64,000 nt of DNA from Rubripirellula lacrimiformis (GTDB lineage Bacteria > Planctomycetota > Planctomycetia > Pirellulales > Pirellulaceae), in assembly GCF_007741535.1 (NCBI RefSeq), contig NZ_CP036525.1, forward strand, positions 8,308,001-8,372,000, given 5' to 3'. Below the pieces are notes generated by a model. That model did not search any database. It had not been told where the DNA came from and saw only the letters and a program-made list of their open reading frames with translations. Positions 1 through 9,226 of this stretch are shown piece by piece. Both the position numbers and the translations under genes were made by a program. Numbering within the stretch: the first letter of the stretch is position 1; each line of letters starts with the position of its first letter.

Positions 1-248
1 ATCACGGTGGCGATGGAATCATGCCGCCCAGCAGCCATCACCCCGGCGGTGTCCATATCCTGATGGGGGATGCTTCGATTCAGTTCATCACCGATTCGGT
101 TGAATCCGGGGATGGTCATGCTGAAATGGTTTGGCGTCAAAACAATAACAACCAAAGCACTCTGCAACCGGGCTCGGCAAGCCCCTATGGCGTGTGGGGT
201 GCGCTCGGAACGCGAGCGACACGCGAACAGGTCGACCTGCCTTTCTAG
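1..248 (+). CDS. DUF1559 domain protein, C-terminal fragment
   Basis: This is the 3' end of a gene that begins before the window; the reading frame enters at position 3 and stops at 246-248. The visible residues contain a histidine and glycine rich stretch followed by HHPGGVHILMGDASIQFI. That is the characteristic C-terminal signature of DUF1559 proteins, where the usual form is NHPGGVN-x-LFADGSV-x-FI. DUF1559 proteins are type II secretion prepilin-like proteins that are hugely expanded in planctomycetes; they carry an N-terminal prepilin cleavage/methylation motif, which lies outside the window here. Their individual functions are unknown. A strong hairpin terminator follows 35 bp after the stop codon. 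The family call is confident; nothing can be said about the missing N-terminus. Confidence 0.85.
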   Translation, partial: HGGDGIMPPSSHHPGGVHILMGDASIQFITDSVESGDGHAEMVWRQNNNNQSTLQPGSASPYGVWGALGTRATREQVDLPF

Positions 249-283
249 CCCGCTGGTTATCTGGCCTCGAAATCACCGATCCG

Positions 284-315
284 AACCCCGTCTGAATGTT
301 CAGGCGGGGTTCTTT
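284..315 (+). terminator. intrinsic terminator after the DUF1559 gene
   Basis: Arms of 13 bp (284-296 and 299-311) pair fully, with one G-T pair, and are followed by a short T-rich tail (CTTTG). It lies just downstream of the stop codon at 248 and before the next plus-strand gene, so it should end the DUF1559 transcript. Confidence 0.8.
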
Positions 316-438
316 GTGCGCCGTTGGTTGCCCTAGGTCGCATTTTGAATCACGCTTGTGCCGAGTCGCTGAGGCCGTGCGAATCCGCGTCTGACGAACC
401 GCCCAAGCTGGAATACCTGGAAACGAAAAGTACAAGCG

Positions 439-1539
439 ATGCCCGAACCGCTGCGCAGCGTCCATACGTCGAACATTCCCGACATCCTTCACCAATTAGG
501 AATTTCGATCCTGGTCACGACCTACCAGGCTGGCCGGCTGGTGATGCTGCGCGCCCAGGACACAGCTCTGAACACGCACTTTCGGTCATTCGATAAACCA
601 ATGGGGTTGGCGATCGACGGAAATCGATTGGCCGTTGGCACCGCCAACCAGATTTGGGAGTTCCATAACCTGCCGGCGGTGTGCGAAAAAGTGGATGCGA
701 AAATACGGGCGTCCGATCCGGCGTCTCCGGTGCATCATGACGCTTGCCTTCTGCCACGCACGACCCACTGGACCGGCGACATACAGATCCACGAAATGGA
801 TTGGGTCAACGGCGCCGCGGGAACGGAGCTATGGGCCGTCAACACACGCTTTTCGTGCCTTTGCCGGCGCAGCGACGTGCACAGTTTCGAACCCGTGTGG
901 CGACCGTCATTCATCCCACACTTCGTCCCCGGCGACTGCTGCCATCTGAACGGTTTGGCGACTCGAGATGGCCAGGCCCGCTATGTGACAGCGCTCGGGG
1001 AAACCCACGAAGTGGAAGGTTGGCGCAAAAACAAACGCAATGGCGGGATCCTGATCGATATCGAATCGGATCAAGTGATGGCACATGGCCTATCGATGCC
1101 CCATTCACCCCGCTGGCACCAGGGTCATCTATGGGTCCTGCAATCCGGTATCGGCGAACTCGGCATCATCGACCCGGCCAATGGAAGCTACCAGAGCGTT
1201 GCCAAACTGCCCGGCTTCACGCGTGGGTTGTCGTTCGTCGGACCGCTTGCGTTGATCGGCTTATCACAAGTCCGCGAATCCGCGATCTTTGGCGGAGTCC
1301 CGATCGCAGAGGCGAAGCTTGACCAGCGCGTTTGCGGTGTATGGGTGGTCAACATCGAAACGGGAGAAACCGTCGGCTTTGTCCGGTTCGAGGACGCCGT
1401 CCACGAGATCTTTGCCGTCGAAATCTGGCCAACCCGTTACCCCGAATTGATCAACGACGATCAGGATCTGCTGGCTGGATCGTTCGAACTAGCCGACGAA
1501 GCTCTGGCCGACGTCCCAACTGAAATGCGTCGCCAATGA
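439..1539 (+). CDS. TIGR03032 family protein
   Basis: The 366-residue product matches the uncharacterised TIGR03032 family over its whole length. Recognisable family blocks are the N-terminal LVTTYQAGRL segment, CCHLNGLATRDG-x-ARYVTALG, the GLSMPHSPRWH block near the middle, LPGFTRGLSF, and the C-terminal ESAIFGGVPI and CGVWVV blocks. The repeated short beta-rich blocks suggest a propeller-like fold, which is inference. No signal peptide is seen, so it is probably cytoplasmic. The ATG at 439 is preceded by GGAAACGAAAAG, an acceptable ribosome-binding region, and the start matches the usual family N-terminus. The gene stands alone between two terminators. The biochemical function of the family is not known to me. 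Confidence 0.85.
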   Translation: MPEPLRSVHTSNIPDILHQLGISILVTTYQAGRLVMLRAQDTALNTHFRSFDKPMGLAIDGNRLAVGTANQIWEFHNLPAVCEKVDAKIRASDPASPVHHDACLLPRTTHWTGDIQIHEMDWVNGAAGTELWAVNTRFSCLCRRSDVHSFEPVWRPSFIPHFVPGDCCHLNGLATRDGQARYVTALGETHEVEGWRKNKRNGGILIDIESDQVMAHGLSMPHSPRWHQGHLWVLQSGIGELGIIDPANGSYQSVAKLPGFTRGLSFVGPLALIGLSQVRESAIFGGVPIAEAKLDQRVCGVWVVNIETGETVGFVRFEDAVHEIFAVEIWPTRYPELINDDQDLLAGSFELADEALADVPTEMRRQ

Positions 1540-1590
1540 CCCGATCGACGCGAACGCCGATGCGGAAGAAGCGGATCGGCGACGGCCAAT

Positions 1591-1623
1591 AAAAAACGCC
1601 TAGGACCTTGCATCAGGTCCTAG
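1591..1623 (-). terminator. terminator for the YHS-like gene
   Basis: A perfect 9-bp inverted repeat (CTAGGACCT at 1600-1608 and AGGTCCTAG at 1615-1623) is followed on the minus strand by GCGTTTTTT. The T tract lies on the minus side, so it ends transcription of the minus-strand gene that stops at 1667. It may also stop the convergent TIGR03032 transcript weakly. Confidence 0.8.
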
Positions 1624-1666
1624 ACGAATCAAGTTCAGTCGTTTGATCGATCGATCGCGGCAGTGA

Positions 1667-2122
1667 CTACTGAGCCGACTTTGGCTTCGCCTTGGCGAAT
1701 GCCTTTGCGAAAGGTTTCTCGGCGAAGACCAGTTTCATTTTGGCTTCGTCGCCTTCGGCCTTGTCGACGGACCCTTTGCAGCCTTCACAGCAGAACGCAA
1801 CCTTGGTCTTGGCAACGACGGTGTTGATGTCCGCGCTGACATCTCGGCCGCTCATTGGGCAGGCCTTCTGTTCGTATTGCTTCGTTGCGACCAGTTGGAA
1901 ATTCGCTTTCGTGGCGAACTTTTTCGTGTCGGCTGCAAATTTGCCAGCGCATCCGCCACAGCAAAAATAGACCTTGCCTTCTTTGTATTCGGCCGACTTA
2001 CCTTCGCTGGCTGCCTTGGGGGCAACGACGCATTGAACGCCTTCCAAATCGACATCGCCAGCGACAACGGTCGCACCGGCAACTAGCAAGATAGCAAAGC
2101 AACTGAGTAGTTTCTTGATCAT
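1667..2122 (-). CDS. secreted YHS/TRASH-like metal-binding protein
   Basis: The product of 151 residues starts with a clear signal peptide (MIKKLLSCFAILLVAGATVVAG). The mature part carries two related modules, each with a single Cys followed about 25 residues later by a Cys-Cys-x-Gly-Cys cluster: VQC ... FCCGGC, then KACPMSGRDV ... FCCEGC. This arrangement is that of YHS/TRASH-type modules thought to bind metal ions such as copper or zinc. The C-terminus is rich in Lys, Ala and Phe. The frame is open further upstream, but the ATG at 2122 has AGAAGAGA in front of it and begins the signal peptide, so it is preferred. It stands alone, with its own terminator. Metal specificity and partners cannot be read from the sequence. 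Confidence 0.8.
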   Translation of the reverse strand: MIKKLLSCFAILLVAGATVVAGDVDLEGVQCVVAPKAASEGKSAEYKEGKVYFCCGGCAGKFAADTKKFATKANFQLVATKQYEQKACPMSGRDVSADINTVVAKTKVAFCCEGCKGSVDKAEGDEAKMKLVFAEKPFAKAFAKAKPKSAQ

Positions 2123-2275
2123 GATTCGTCTCTTCTGATGGAATCGAAGCGGGGGAATGCGGCCAAATCGGCAAAGACGGCGCATCAGCACACTAGGTTA
2201 GGCTGGCTAGGTCGTCGATGCAAATACTTCGTCCGAATCACCCCATGGATTGGGCAGGCCCGGCTTTCGCGGCAT

Positions 2276-2857
2276 CTATTCCGCTTGGCCGGACTCCAAG
2301 ATCATTCTCAGATAGCTGCGGGACTCGGCATCCCGCAATCCCAGCTTGGTGGCCAATATCGTGATTTGATCCCGAGCGGCTTCGACGGAATCCGCATCGG
2401 CGGCCAGCATTTCAATTTCCGCGTGGGGCCCTAGACCGGTGACATCGTCCACCACGACGGTCAATTCGCCGCCGACCGAATCGGAGCGGGGATCGGCGGC
2501 CGGAAATCTGAAACTGCGGCGTGTCTTGTGGACGGTGGCAACGCGGCGAAAGCCCAGCAGGACCAGCATTTCTTCCATCTTCGATCCATCGCTATCGCCC
2601 GGATCCAATCGCCATTCGAGTTCGCGTCTGGCCTTGATCGCCCCGGGCAGTTTGGTGCCCTTGTAGGTGATCATCGGAATGCCATCGACGCGGCGGATGC
2701 GAAGTGCTTCGCGAGTCTCGCTGAAGTCGCGCGACGGATGGTTGTAATACGTATCGCTGTGACACTCCGCAGCCTGTTCGACACCGCCGCCTGCCTGCAG
2801 TTGGCGGATCAGCGCGTCCGCATCTTCGACCCTGAACTTCTGTTCTACTTCAAACAT
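2276..2857 (-). CDS. CYTH domain protein (class IV adenylate cyclase-like)
   Basis: The 193-residue product has the CYTH signature at its start, FEVEQKFRV (the E-x-E-x-K motif), and the further acidic and basic residues expected of a triphosphate tunnel, for example ALRIRR, ITYKG, RRELEW and the C-terminal EIEM. CYTH proteins bind triphosphates and divalent metal; family members include CyaB-type adenylate cyclases, thiamine triphosphatases and inorganic triphosphatases. The conserved EVEQKF start and the spacing resemble the CyaB group, but cyclase activity is not established. The frame can be extended to a TTG at 2884, but the ATG at 2857 begins exactly at the conserved N-terminus. It lies 33 bp downstream of the gene at 2891, so the two probably form an operon. 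Confidence 0.85.
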   Translation of the reverse strand: MFEVEQKFRVEDADALIRQLQAGGGVEQAAECHSDTYYNHPSRDFSETREALRIRRVDGIPMITYKGTKLPGAIKARRELEWRLDPGDSDGSKMEEMLVLLGFRRVATVHKTRRSFRFPAADPRSDSVGGELTVVVDDVTGLGPHAEIEMLAADADSVEAARDQITILATKLGLRDAESRSYLRMILESGQAE

Positions 2858-2890
2858 CAACAGCGAACCATTTCGAGAAATCAAACACGT

Positions 2891-3826
2891 TCATCGACCG
2901 GGCTGGGAAACCTTTTGCATCCAGGCGGGGGTGCCTTCGCTCGTCACCCACACCTGGCTGTTGGGGCCCACTGCCATGGCTTCGATCTGTCGCAAGCGTG
3001 GCAGATCCATCGCCGTTGGCAAAGCCGCCAACATCTTCGACAGCGGCGTGGCAGGATCGGTTCCGGCAAACCGGAAGGCCTGAAAGTAGTTGATCACCCA
3101 CAAGTCACCCGTCGCCGAATCAAAATCAGCCGCGGTCACCATCGGCATCGCCAGCGTGGTCACCGCAGTGGCCTGGACTTGGATGATCGATTGGCCGTCG
3201 TCGAAATGCGGGATCGGAATTGCGTAGACGCGGCACAGTGGAAAACCAGACTTGGTCAACATCACGATCAATCGCCGCTGGACATCGACGGCGACGGCTT
3301 CGCAATCGTGTGGCCCATCGGGAAAGGCCACCTGGATCGTTTGCACGTCGGCTTGCTGCTTGTCGTCATCGAGTCCGGGCTCGTCACACAAGTGAAGCGA
3401 TACCGTGCTTCGGACGCCCTTGTTGTCGCCCGTATCGGCGATCAACAACCGTGGCACACCGTCATCGACAAAGGATGCCATGTCTTCCCAATCGATCGCC
3501 TTTCGGATCGACGGAAATCGCAACCGAACCAAACGGCGTCCGGTCAAATCGAAGGCAAACAGTTCCGGCTTGCTGCCCGAATCGTTGTGCGTCCAAAATG
3601 CATCATCGCGGTGATGCGAACGTGCCAGACCACTGCTTTCGACCAACCTCGCTTCATCCAATCGGATTTTGGATGCGGCTGTGGCACCGGCGTCGGTTTC
3701 CATTGCGGATGACTTGCCGGACGAGTCATCGTTGGCGGACTGGAATACCCCGATGACCATTAACCCGATAAGCAGCATTGCCGGAATTGCCATCCAGATC
3801 CTGCTGCGCCAATCATTTTCGATCAT
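2891..3826 (-). CDS. membrane-anchored propeller-like protein of unknown function
   Basis: The 311-residue product has one N-terminal hydrophobic segment (about residues 11-28) and no lipobox, so it is probably an anchored extracytoplasmic protein. The following domain holds a WTHNDSG motif near residue 78, then ADTGDN, PDGPHDCEAVAVD, and GDLWVINYFQAFRF blocks. Such repeated blocks with Asp-Gly and aromatic residues suggest a beta-propeller, as in SdiA-regulated or phytase-like esterase families; this is inference from pattern only. It precedes the CYTH gene by a short spacer on the same strand. The ATG at 3826 is the only sensible start. I do not recognise a specific enzyme family. Confidence 0.65.
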   Translation of the reverse strand: MIENDWRSRIWMAIPAMLLIGLMVIGVFQSANDDSSGKSSAMETDAGATAASKIRLDEARLVESSGLARSHHRDDAFWTHNDSGSKPELFAFDLTGRRLVRLRFPSIRKAIDWEDMASFVDDGVPRLLIADTGDNKGVRSTVSLHLCDEPGLDDDKQQADVQTIQVAFPDGPHDCEAVAVDVQRRLIVMLTKSGFPLCRVYAIPIPHFDDGQSIIQVQATAVTTLAMPMVTAADFDSATGDLWVINYFQAFRFAGTDPATPLSKMLAALPTAMDLPRLRQIEAMAVGPNSQVWVTSEGTPAWMQKVSQPGR

Positions 3827-3917
3827 CGAATCACCACGATAGTTTGGATCAGCGAACTAGGCTTAACCGAAAACAACATTAGCGAACCTCGTTTCCTCTT
3901 TGCCGTAAAACCATACC

Positions 3918-4556
3918 GTGTCCGCACCGAACCCACAGTCTACCACCGACACCCCAACGGCCCCTTCGACCGGCACAGGCCCGAAGATCGGATTGTGGAT
4001 CTTCGTGTTGGCCATCGTTGGCGCGACCACCATGGTGATGATGGGCAACCGCCCGCGAGCGGAGAATGCCGCGCTCGGCAAGCCATCGCCGCAATTGGAT
4101 TTGGTGCGATTGGATTCGGGAACCGCGATGGATCCGGACGACGCCGCCCCCGCAGGCACGGTTCGGCTGCTGCATTTTTGGGGCACCTGGTGCGGCCCCT
4201 GCCGGATGGAGTATCCGCATTTGGCCAAACGGGCCCAAGAGTTGACCGCCGACCCGAATTTTCGTTTCCTGCCGGTATCCTGCGAATCGGGAGCCGGTGA
4301 AACGATGGGCGGATTGGCAGAGAAAACCAGTGACTATTTCGAACGCGAAAACATCACGAGCCCCGCGATCGCTGACCCTCGCGGCATCACCCGCCGCAGC
4401 GCGGCTGAGCGATTGGAACAACCGTCGCTGTACTATCCAACATCGATGTTGATCGGACCCGATGGCAAGATCGTCGGCGTCTGGGAAGGTTACACGCCCA
4501 GTGCGGTCGAAGAGATCGCCGAAGCGGCGACCAGCCTGCTGACGCAGATCCCTTAG
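3918..4556 (+). CDS. TlpA-like membrane-anchored thioredoxin
   Basis: The 212-residue protein has a Pro/Thr-rich N-terminus, one transmembrane segment (about residues 24-42) and an extracytoplasmic thioredoxin-fold domain. The redox motif is WCGPC at residues 91-95 inside LLHFWGTWCGPCRMEYPHL, typical of TlpA/ResA proteins. The cis-proline region follows as YYPTSMLIGPDGKIV. Members reduce disulfides in the periplasm, for instance during cytochrome c maturation or as general thiol reductants; the partner is unknown here, although a c-type cytochrome gene is present in the window (24772). The start is a GTG at 3918. A hairpin repeat element begins directly after the stop codon, and ribBA converges from the other side. 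Confidence 0.85.
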   Translation: MSAPNPQSTTDTPTAPSTGTGPKIGLWIFVLAIVGATTMVMMGNRPRAENAALGKPSPQLDLVRLDSGTAMDPDDAAPAGTVRLLHFWGTWCGPCRMEYPHLAKRAQELTADPNFRFLPVSCESGAGETMGGLAEKTSDYFERENITSPAIADPRGITRRSAAERLEQPSLYYPTSMLIGPDGKIVGVWEGYTPSAVEEIAEAATSLLTQIP

Positions 4557-4635
4557 CAACGAGCGATCGATCAGTGTCGCGATTCAAGTCATCTCGCCCC
4601 CGCCGCGAAGCGGTTTGCGGGGGAGAGAGTTAGAG
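4557..4635. repeat. dispersed hairpin element, copy A
   Basis: This 79-bp element starts immediately after the thioredoxin stop codon. It aligns closely with 14103-14181 (copy B) over its full length. Its core is a C5-G5 stem around GCGAAGCGGTTT, ending in GGGGGAGAGAGTTAGAG. It sits between two convergent genes, so it may act as a two-way terminator or be a REP-like mobile repeat. Confidence 0.75.
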
Positions 4636-4738
4636 AGAGGGGAAAGAAAGAAACGATACTGAATGATCGCACGTTGCTTAGCGGCGTGGGCGGCCAAAAT
4701 CCTCTACGCCAGAGGATTTCTTGATGGGGCTGATCGGA

Positions 4739-5947
4739 TCAACCGGGTAGGTTGTGGCCCATCTTGTCGCGTTTGGTTTCCAGGTACTTCTGGTTGTGTT
4801 CGTTGACGTCCGAAACGATCGGCACCTGATCGACGACTCGCAAATCGAAGCCGCGTAGGTTGAAGGCTTCGGTTTTCTTGGGGTTGTTGGTCAACAAACG
4901 AACCTCGCTAAGCCCCAGATCTTTCAGGATCTGTAGCCCGATGCCGTAGTCGCGCATGTCGGCTTTGAACCCGAGTGCATGATTGGCTTCGACGGTGTCC
5001 ATGCCTTTATCCTGCAGGGCATAAGCACGAATTTTCTGTGCCAACCCGATGCCCCGTCCCTCTTGCGGCAAGTAGATCAACGCCCCGCGTCCTTCGCTGC
5101 TGATCATCTGTAGGGCTAGGTGCAACTGGTCACCGCAATCACAACGCAGTGATGCGACCAGGTCGCCGGTAAAGCAACTGCTGTGCATTCGGACCAGCGC
5201 CGGGTTCCCTTCGGCAGTCAGGTCGCCGAACACCAACGCGATCGGTTCTTGCGCCTCGTATTGGACCCCGTACACGACGATCGTAAAGTCGCCGTACTTT
5301 GTCGGCAGACGGGCTTCGGCAGTACGCGAGATCAGTTTCTCGCTGACCCGACGGTGGGCGATCAACTGTTCGATGCTGATGATCTTCAGGTTATGTTTTT
5401 GGGCGATCTGGCCCAAATCGGCCCGCGAAGCTCGTTCGCCCGAATCGTCCAAGATCTCGCATAGCGCGGCGGCCGAACCGAGGCCGGCCATGCGTGCTAG
5501 GTCCATCGCGGCTTCGGTGTGACCGGCGCGGCGCAGCACGCCCCCCTGTTTGGCCAACAATGGATAAACGTGGCCCGGACGAACGAAGTCGTCCACCTTG
5601 CATTCCGGCGACGCCAACCGACGAATCGTCTCGGCTCGCTCGGATGCCGTGATCCCAGTCTTGGCACTGCGAATATCGATCGGTGTCATGAACGCGGTTT
5701 TCAACGGCGCATCGTTCTGGACGACGACCGGTGTCAGTTCCAATCGCTTGGCCGCATCAGGCAGAATCGACACGCACAACTGGCCGCGGCCGGACAACAT
5801 GAAATTGATGACTTCCGGCGTGCACTTTTCAGCCGCGCAGATGTAATCGCCTTCGTTTTCACGATCCTCGGCATCCACAACGATGACGACTTCACCGGCT
5901 CGGATCGCTTCGACGGCTTCGGGAACAGTATTCAGTTCGACTGGCAT
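4739..5947 (-). CDS. ribBA: bifunctional DHBP synthase / GTP cyclohydrolase II
   Basis: The 402-residue protein fuses the two entry enzymes of riboflavin synthesis. The N-terminal half is 3,4-dihydroxy-2-butanone-4-phosphate synthase (RibB), which uses ribulose 5-phosphate: DAEDRENEGD near residue 27, GITASERAETI and RPGHVYPLLA with RRAGHTEAAMDLA. The C-terminal half is GTP cyclohydrolase II (RibA): the zinc ligands are the cysteines in HSSCFTGD and RCDCGDQ, followed by YLPQEGRGIGL and NNPKK. Length and domain order are normal. The ATG at 5947 is preferred over a TTG six codons upstream. The rest of the riboflavin pathway is not in the window. It is convergent with the thioredoxin gene across a hairpin element. 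Confidence 0.97.
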   Translation of the reverse strand: MPVELNTVPEAVEAIRAGEVVIVVDAEDRENEGDYICAAEKCTPEVINFMLSGRGQLCVSILPDAAKRLELTPVVVQNDAPLKTAFMTPIDIRSAKTGITASERAETIRRLASPECKVDDFVRPGHVYPLLAKQGGVLRRAGHTEAAMDLARMAGLGSAAALCEILDDSGERASRADLGQIAQKHNLKIISIEQLIAHRRVSEKLISRTAEARLPTKYGDFTIVVYGVQYEAQEPIALVFGDLTAEGNPALVRMHSSCFTGDLVASLRCDCGDQLHLALQMISSEGRGALIYLPQEGRGIGLAQKIRAYALQDKGMDTVEANHALGFKADMRDYGIGLQILKDLGLSEVRLLTNNPKKTEAFNLRGFDLRVVDQVPIVSDVNEHNQKYLETKRDKMGHNLPG

Positions 5948-6091
5948 GATGGACTTTCGCGACAAATGAGATTTCGGCGAAGCTCGCCGACTTTGTAGTA
6001 TACGTGGGATGCAACTTCATCCCACCGCCCCATTTAAAACCGCCACGTCAAAACCGCCACGAATCCAAAACCGCCACCAGGAACCCAGCCA

Positions 6092-7126
6092 ATGCGATCC
6101 GGAGAATTGATTCCGTCGGCAACGGCGGATCACCGCAACCACAATCAATGCAGCGACAATCAATGCAGCGACGATCGATCCTGCGACGACCACAACGGGC
6201 GGCGGCGGACGATATCGCCCCTGTGGCTAGCGATCGTGTGGTTGATGATCGGTTCGCAGACCAGCCTGGCAACGGACGAAACCGTTTCGGTCGTTACGGA
6301 TCAACGATACGGCGAAACCGAAGGCAAAGCGGGTCTGTGCGACGTTTACTCCCCCACCGGTGACGTCCCCACAGGCGGTTTTCCGGCCGTGGTCGTGATC
6401 CATGGTGGCGGATGGATGAGCGGCGATAAATGGACGCTGGGAAGCTATGCTCGGCAATTGGCAGAAAACGGCTTCGTCGCCATCACGATCAACTATCGCT
6501 TGGCCCCGACGCATCCCTTTCCCGCCCAGGCCGACGATGTTCGCCAAGCCCTGCTGTGGACCAACGACAACGCCAAGCGTTTGTCGATCGACTTGGATCG
6601 ACTCGGTGTGTTCGGATACTCGGCCGGTGGGCACCTGTCGCTATTGATCGCTAGCCTGGCCGACGAACCCGTCCCTCAACAAGCCGCTGCCAGCCAGTGG
6701 TCGGCGTCGGATTCTCGTTGGAAATCACTTCCCAAGATCCGTGCGGTTTGCGCCGGAGGCCCGCCCTGTGATTTTCGATCCCTGCCGATCGACAACACGG
6801 CACTGGCCTATTTTTTGGGCGGATCGCGGCGTGAAAAACCGCAGCTTTACGCTGCCGCATCGCCGGCGGCTCATGTTTCGGCTACCGACCCGGTGACTCA
6901 AATCATCCATGGCGTGACCGATCTGATCGTGCCAATTCAGGCAAGCCAGTCGTTTCACGATGCGCAGATTGCAGCGGCCGTTGATAGCCGCATGACCGCG
7001 GTCCCCCAACAGGGACACATGTTGACGTTCCTGAACCCCAGCACCCGACAAACGATGGTGCGGTTCTTTCAGGAAGTCATGCCGGCTGATGCCGCGGAAC
7101 CCAGCGTCCCCGCAGCCAGCGAATGA
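6092..7126 (+). CDS. secreted alpha/beta hydrolase (carboxylesterase)
   Basis: The 344-residue product has a hydrophobic segment (residues about 43-60, ending TSLA) that looks like a signal peptide behind a long polar N-terminus, so the true start may be later than the ATG at 6092. The catalytic domain shows the oxyanion-hole motif HGGGW, the nucleophile elbow GYSAGGH, and late acidic and histidine candidates in HGVTDLIVPI and QGHM. This is the BD-FAE/hormone-sensitive-lipase-like esterase group that cleaves acyl or feruloyl esters on carbohydrates and other small esters. The region coding the N-terminus carries an exact 15-bp tandem duplication at 6142-6171. A palindrome separates it from the convergent ilvB. 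Confidence 0.85.
   Translation: MRSGELIPSATADHRNHNQCSDNQCSDDRSCDDHNGRRRTISPLWLAIVWLMIGSQTSLATDETVSVVTDQRYGETEGKAGLCDVYSPTGDVPTGGFPAVVVIHGGGWMSGDKWTLGSYARQLAENGFVAITINYRLAPTHPFPAQADDVRQALLWTNDNAKRLSIDLDRLGVFGYSAGGHLSLLIASLADEPVPQQAAASQWSASDSRWKSLPKIRAVCAGGPPCDFRSLPIDNTALAYFLGGSRREKPQLYAAASPAAHVSATDPVTQIIHGVTDLIVPIQASQSFHDAQIAAAVDSRMTAVPQQGHMLTFLNPSTRQTMVRFFQEVMPADAAEPSVPAASE
6142..6171 (+). repeat. 15-bp tandem duplication in esterase N-terminus
   Basis: Two exact copies of CAATCAATGCAGCGA in tandem, followed by a degenerate third copy. The unit adds five codons and keeps the frame. Confidence 0.9.
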
Positions 7127-7188
7127 TCAACGCGGCGTGCGCCGATCGGGATGGGACGATCGGTTGATTTCGTCAGCCGTGACGCGTC

Positions 7189-7215
7189 GGCGGCCGGTCA
7201 ATGACCGGCCTACGC
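7189..7215 (-). repeat. REP-like palindrome between esterase and ilvB
   Basis: GGCCGGTCA and TGACCGGCC (7192-7210) form a 9-bp stem with almost no loop. Read on the minus strand it begins GTAGGCCGGT. The same GTAGGCCGG start is found at the palindrome at 52276-52312. There is no T tract, so it is not a clear intrinsic terminator, although it lies between convergent genes. Confidence 0.6.
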
Positions 7216-7231
7216 GGCATCCAATAGCGGT

Positions 7232-9007
7232 CTATTCCAAGATCATGTCGTCGACGGTCATGCCGCCGGGGATCATTGGCAGAACGTGTTCTTGGTACGG
7301 CACTTGGACGTCCAACAGGTAAGGTCCCTTGTGCGCGATCATTTCGCGGATCGCACCTTCCAGGTCGGCTTTCTTGCGGATCGTCGCTGCGCCACAACCG
7401 TAGCCCTGTGCGATTTTGACAAAGTCCGGATAGCGTTCTTCGGCATACTGGAATCGGTCGGCGTCGCTCTTGCCCTTGGCCTCTACGTGATGAATCGGGC
7501 CCAGGTAAGTGTGTGCTCGGTTGCGTTCCATGAACCGGTCTTCCCATTGGACGACCATGCCCAGGTGTTGGTTGTTCAGCAAGAACACCTTCACAGGCAG
7601 TTCTTCGCAGAAACAAGTCGCCAGTTCTTGGATGTTCATCTGGAAACTACCGTCACCATCGATGTCGATCGACAGGGCGTTGGGGTGTGCCGCTTGGACA
7701 CCCATCGCCGAAGGCAGGCCGAATCCCATCGTGCCCAAGCCGCTGCTGGACAACCAAGTGCGAGGACGACGGAACTTATAGAACTGTGCAGCCCACATCT
7801 GGTGCTGGCCAACACCAACGCTGATGTACGCGTCCATGTCAGCGGTGACATCGCTAAGCGTCTTGATCGCGTGTTGTTGCAGGATGCCGTCGAAGTTCTC
7901 GTCGTACTTCATCGGGAACTTCGCCTTCAGATCGACGCAGTGTTTTTGCCACTCGCTGATCTCTGGCTTTTGGACGATCTTGTTCAGTTCGGTCAACACT
8001 TGCTTGACGTCGCCGCGAACCGGGATGTGCGCCTCTTTGTTCTTGTTCAGCTCCGATGCATCGATATCCACGTGGATGATCTTGGCGTCCTTGGCGAACG
8101 CTTCGACCTTGCCGGTCACGCGATCGTCGAATCGGACACCCAATGCGATCAACAGGTCGCAGTCACGCACGGCATAGTTGGCGTAGGCCGCCCCGTGCAT
8201 GCCCAACCAATCCATCGAATGTTCGTGTTCGGGGGGAACGGAACCCAGCCCCATCAGCGTGGTGACGGTGGGAATACCGCTTTTGGTGATGAATTCACGC
8301 AAATCTTCGCTGGCACCCCCGATGATCACACCACCACCGGAATAGATCACAGGTCGTCGCGCCAATTTGATCGCGGCCGCGATTTGACGGATCGTTTCGC
8401 TAGGCACGGCAGGCGGTGCAGCCTGATAGCCCGGCAGATCCATCGGCGGATCCATGTCGATGTCCGTCATGTTCCCAAGCTGAATGTCCTTGGGCATGTC
8501 GATCAAAACGGGTCCCGGTCGGCCGCTTTGCGCGATATGGAACGCTTCCTTCATGATCCGCGGCAGATCCGCGATCTTGGTCACCAGATAGTGGTGTTTG
8601 GTGATGCCACGACAAACTTCGACCATCGGCGTTTCTTGGAACGCGTCGCTACCGATCGCCTTGGTAGGCACTTGGCCGGTGATGCAAACCATCGGAATGC
8701 TGTCCAGCTTGGCATCGGCGATCGCGGTGACCAGGTTGGTCGCGCCCGGACCACTGGTGGCCATCACAACGCCCACCTTGCCGGTGCTGCGGGAATAACC
8801 CTGCGCGGCGAAGGCTCCGCCCTGTTCGTGACGTGGCAGAATGGTGCGGATCGATCCACCGAAACGGGTCAACGCTTGGTGCATCGGCATACTGCATCCG
8901 CCAGGATAGGCGAAAAGCACGTCGACGCCGTGGTCTACCAATGATTTGACCAAGATATCGGCACCGGTCATCACTTGGGGTTCTGTGGCGGCTTTCGCAG
9001 TACTCAT
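7232..9007 (-). CDS. ilvB: acetolactate synthase large subunit
   Basis: The 591-residue enzyme is a thiamine-diphosphate-dependent acetohydroxyacid synthase, the first common step of valine, leucine and isoleucine synthesis (pyruvate plus pyruvate or 2-oxobutyrate). Seen features: the N-terminal [15 protein letters not shown] with the following [15 protein letters not shown], which holds the catalytic Glu; the central FAD/Rossmann region with [10 protein letters not shown]; and the C-terminal ThDP motif [12 protein letters not shown] followed by [15 protein letters not shown]. Length is normal. The ATG at 9007 follows GAAGAG and starts at the usual position; the frame is open a little further upstream. 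The small subunit gene (ilvN) is not adjacent. It is convergent with the esterase gene. Confidence 0.95.
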   Translation of the reverse strand: MSTAKAATEPQVMTGADILVKSLVDHGVDVLFAYPGGCSMPMHQALTRFGGSIRTILPRHEQGGAFAAQGYSRSTGKVGVVMATSGPGATNLVTAIADAKLDSIPMVCITGQVPTKAIGSDAFQETPMVEVCRGITKHHYLVTKIADLPRIMKEAFHIAQSGRPGPVLIDMPKDIQLGNMTDIDMDPPMDLPGYQAAPPAVPSETIRQIAAAIKLARRPVIYSGGGVIIGGASEDLREFITKSGIPTVTTLMGLGSVPPEHEHSMDWLGMHGAAYANYAVRDCDLLIALGVRFDDRVTGKVEAFAKDAKIIHVDIDASELNKNKEAHIPVRGDVKQVLTELNKIVQKPEISEWQKHCVDLKAKFPMKYDENFDGILQQHAIKTLSDVTADMDAYISVGVGQHQMWAAQFYKFRRPRTWLSSSGLGTMGFGLPSAMGVQAAHPNALSIDIDGDGSFQMNIQELATCFCEELPVKVFLLNNQHLGMVVQWEDRFMERNRAHTYLGPIHHVEAKGKSDADRFQYAEERYPDFVKIAQGYGCGAATIRKKADLEGAIREMIAHKGPYLLDVQVPYQEHVLPMIPGGMTVDDMILE

Positions 9008-9226
9008 GTGCTCTTCGGAACAGAAAAAGGCGGCGGACGGAGACTCGTAATATCCCTGGGACAGGCCCAATGGACAGAACGTTCGGGGTCAATATTTAGG
9101 AATCCAGAGCAGTGCGTCGCGAAACCGGCAAAAACTGACGTTTACGCGGTCGCCCGAAACTCCGAATCTACTCGCTAACGTAAGTTCGTGCCCATACTTA
9201 GGCAATGGTTAAAACGGCCAGCGACG

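Noticed and set aside
9071-9226. Fluoride riboswitch upstream of crcB
   Set aside because: A stretch GGCAATGG followed by CGACGATGAC recalls the motif, but it reaches into the crcB start and I could not draw the required pseudoknot. A covariance-model search would decide.
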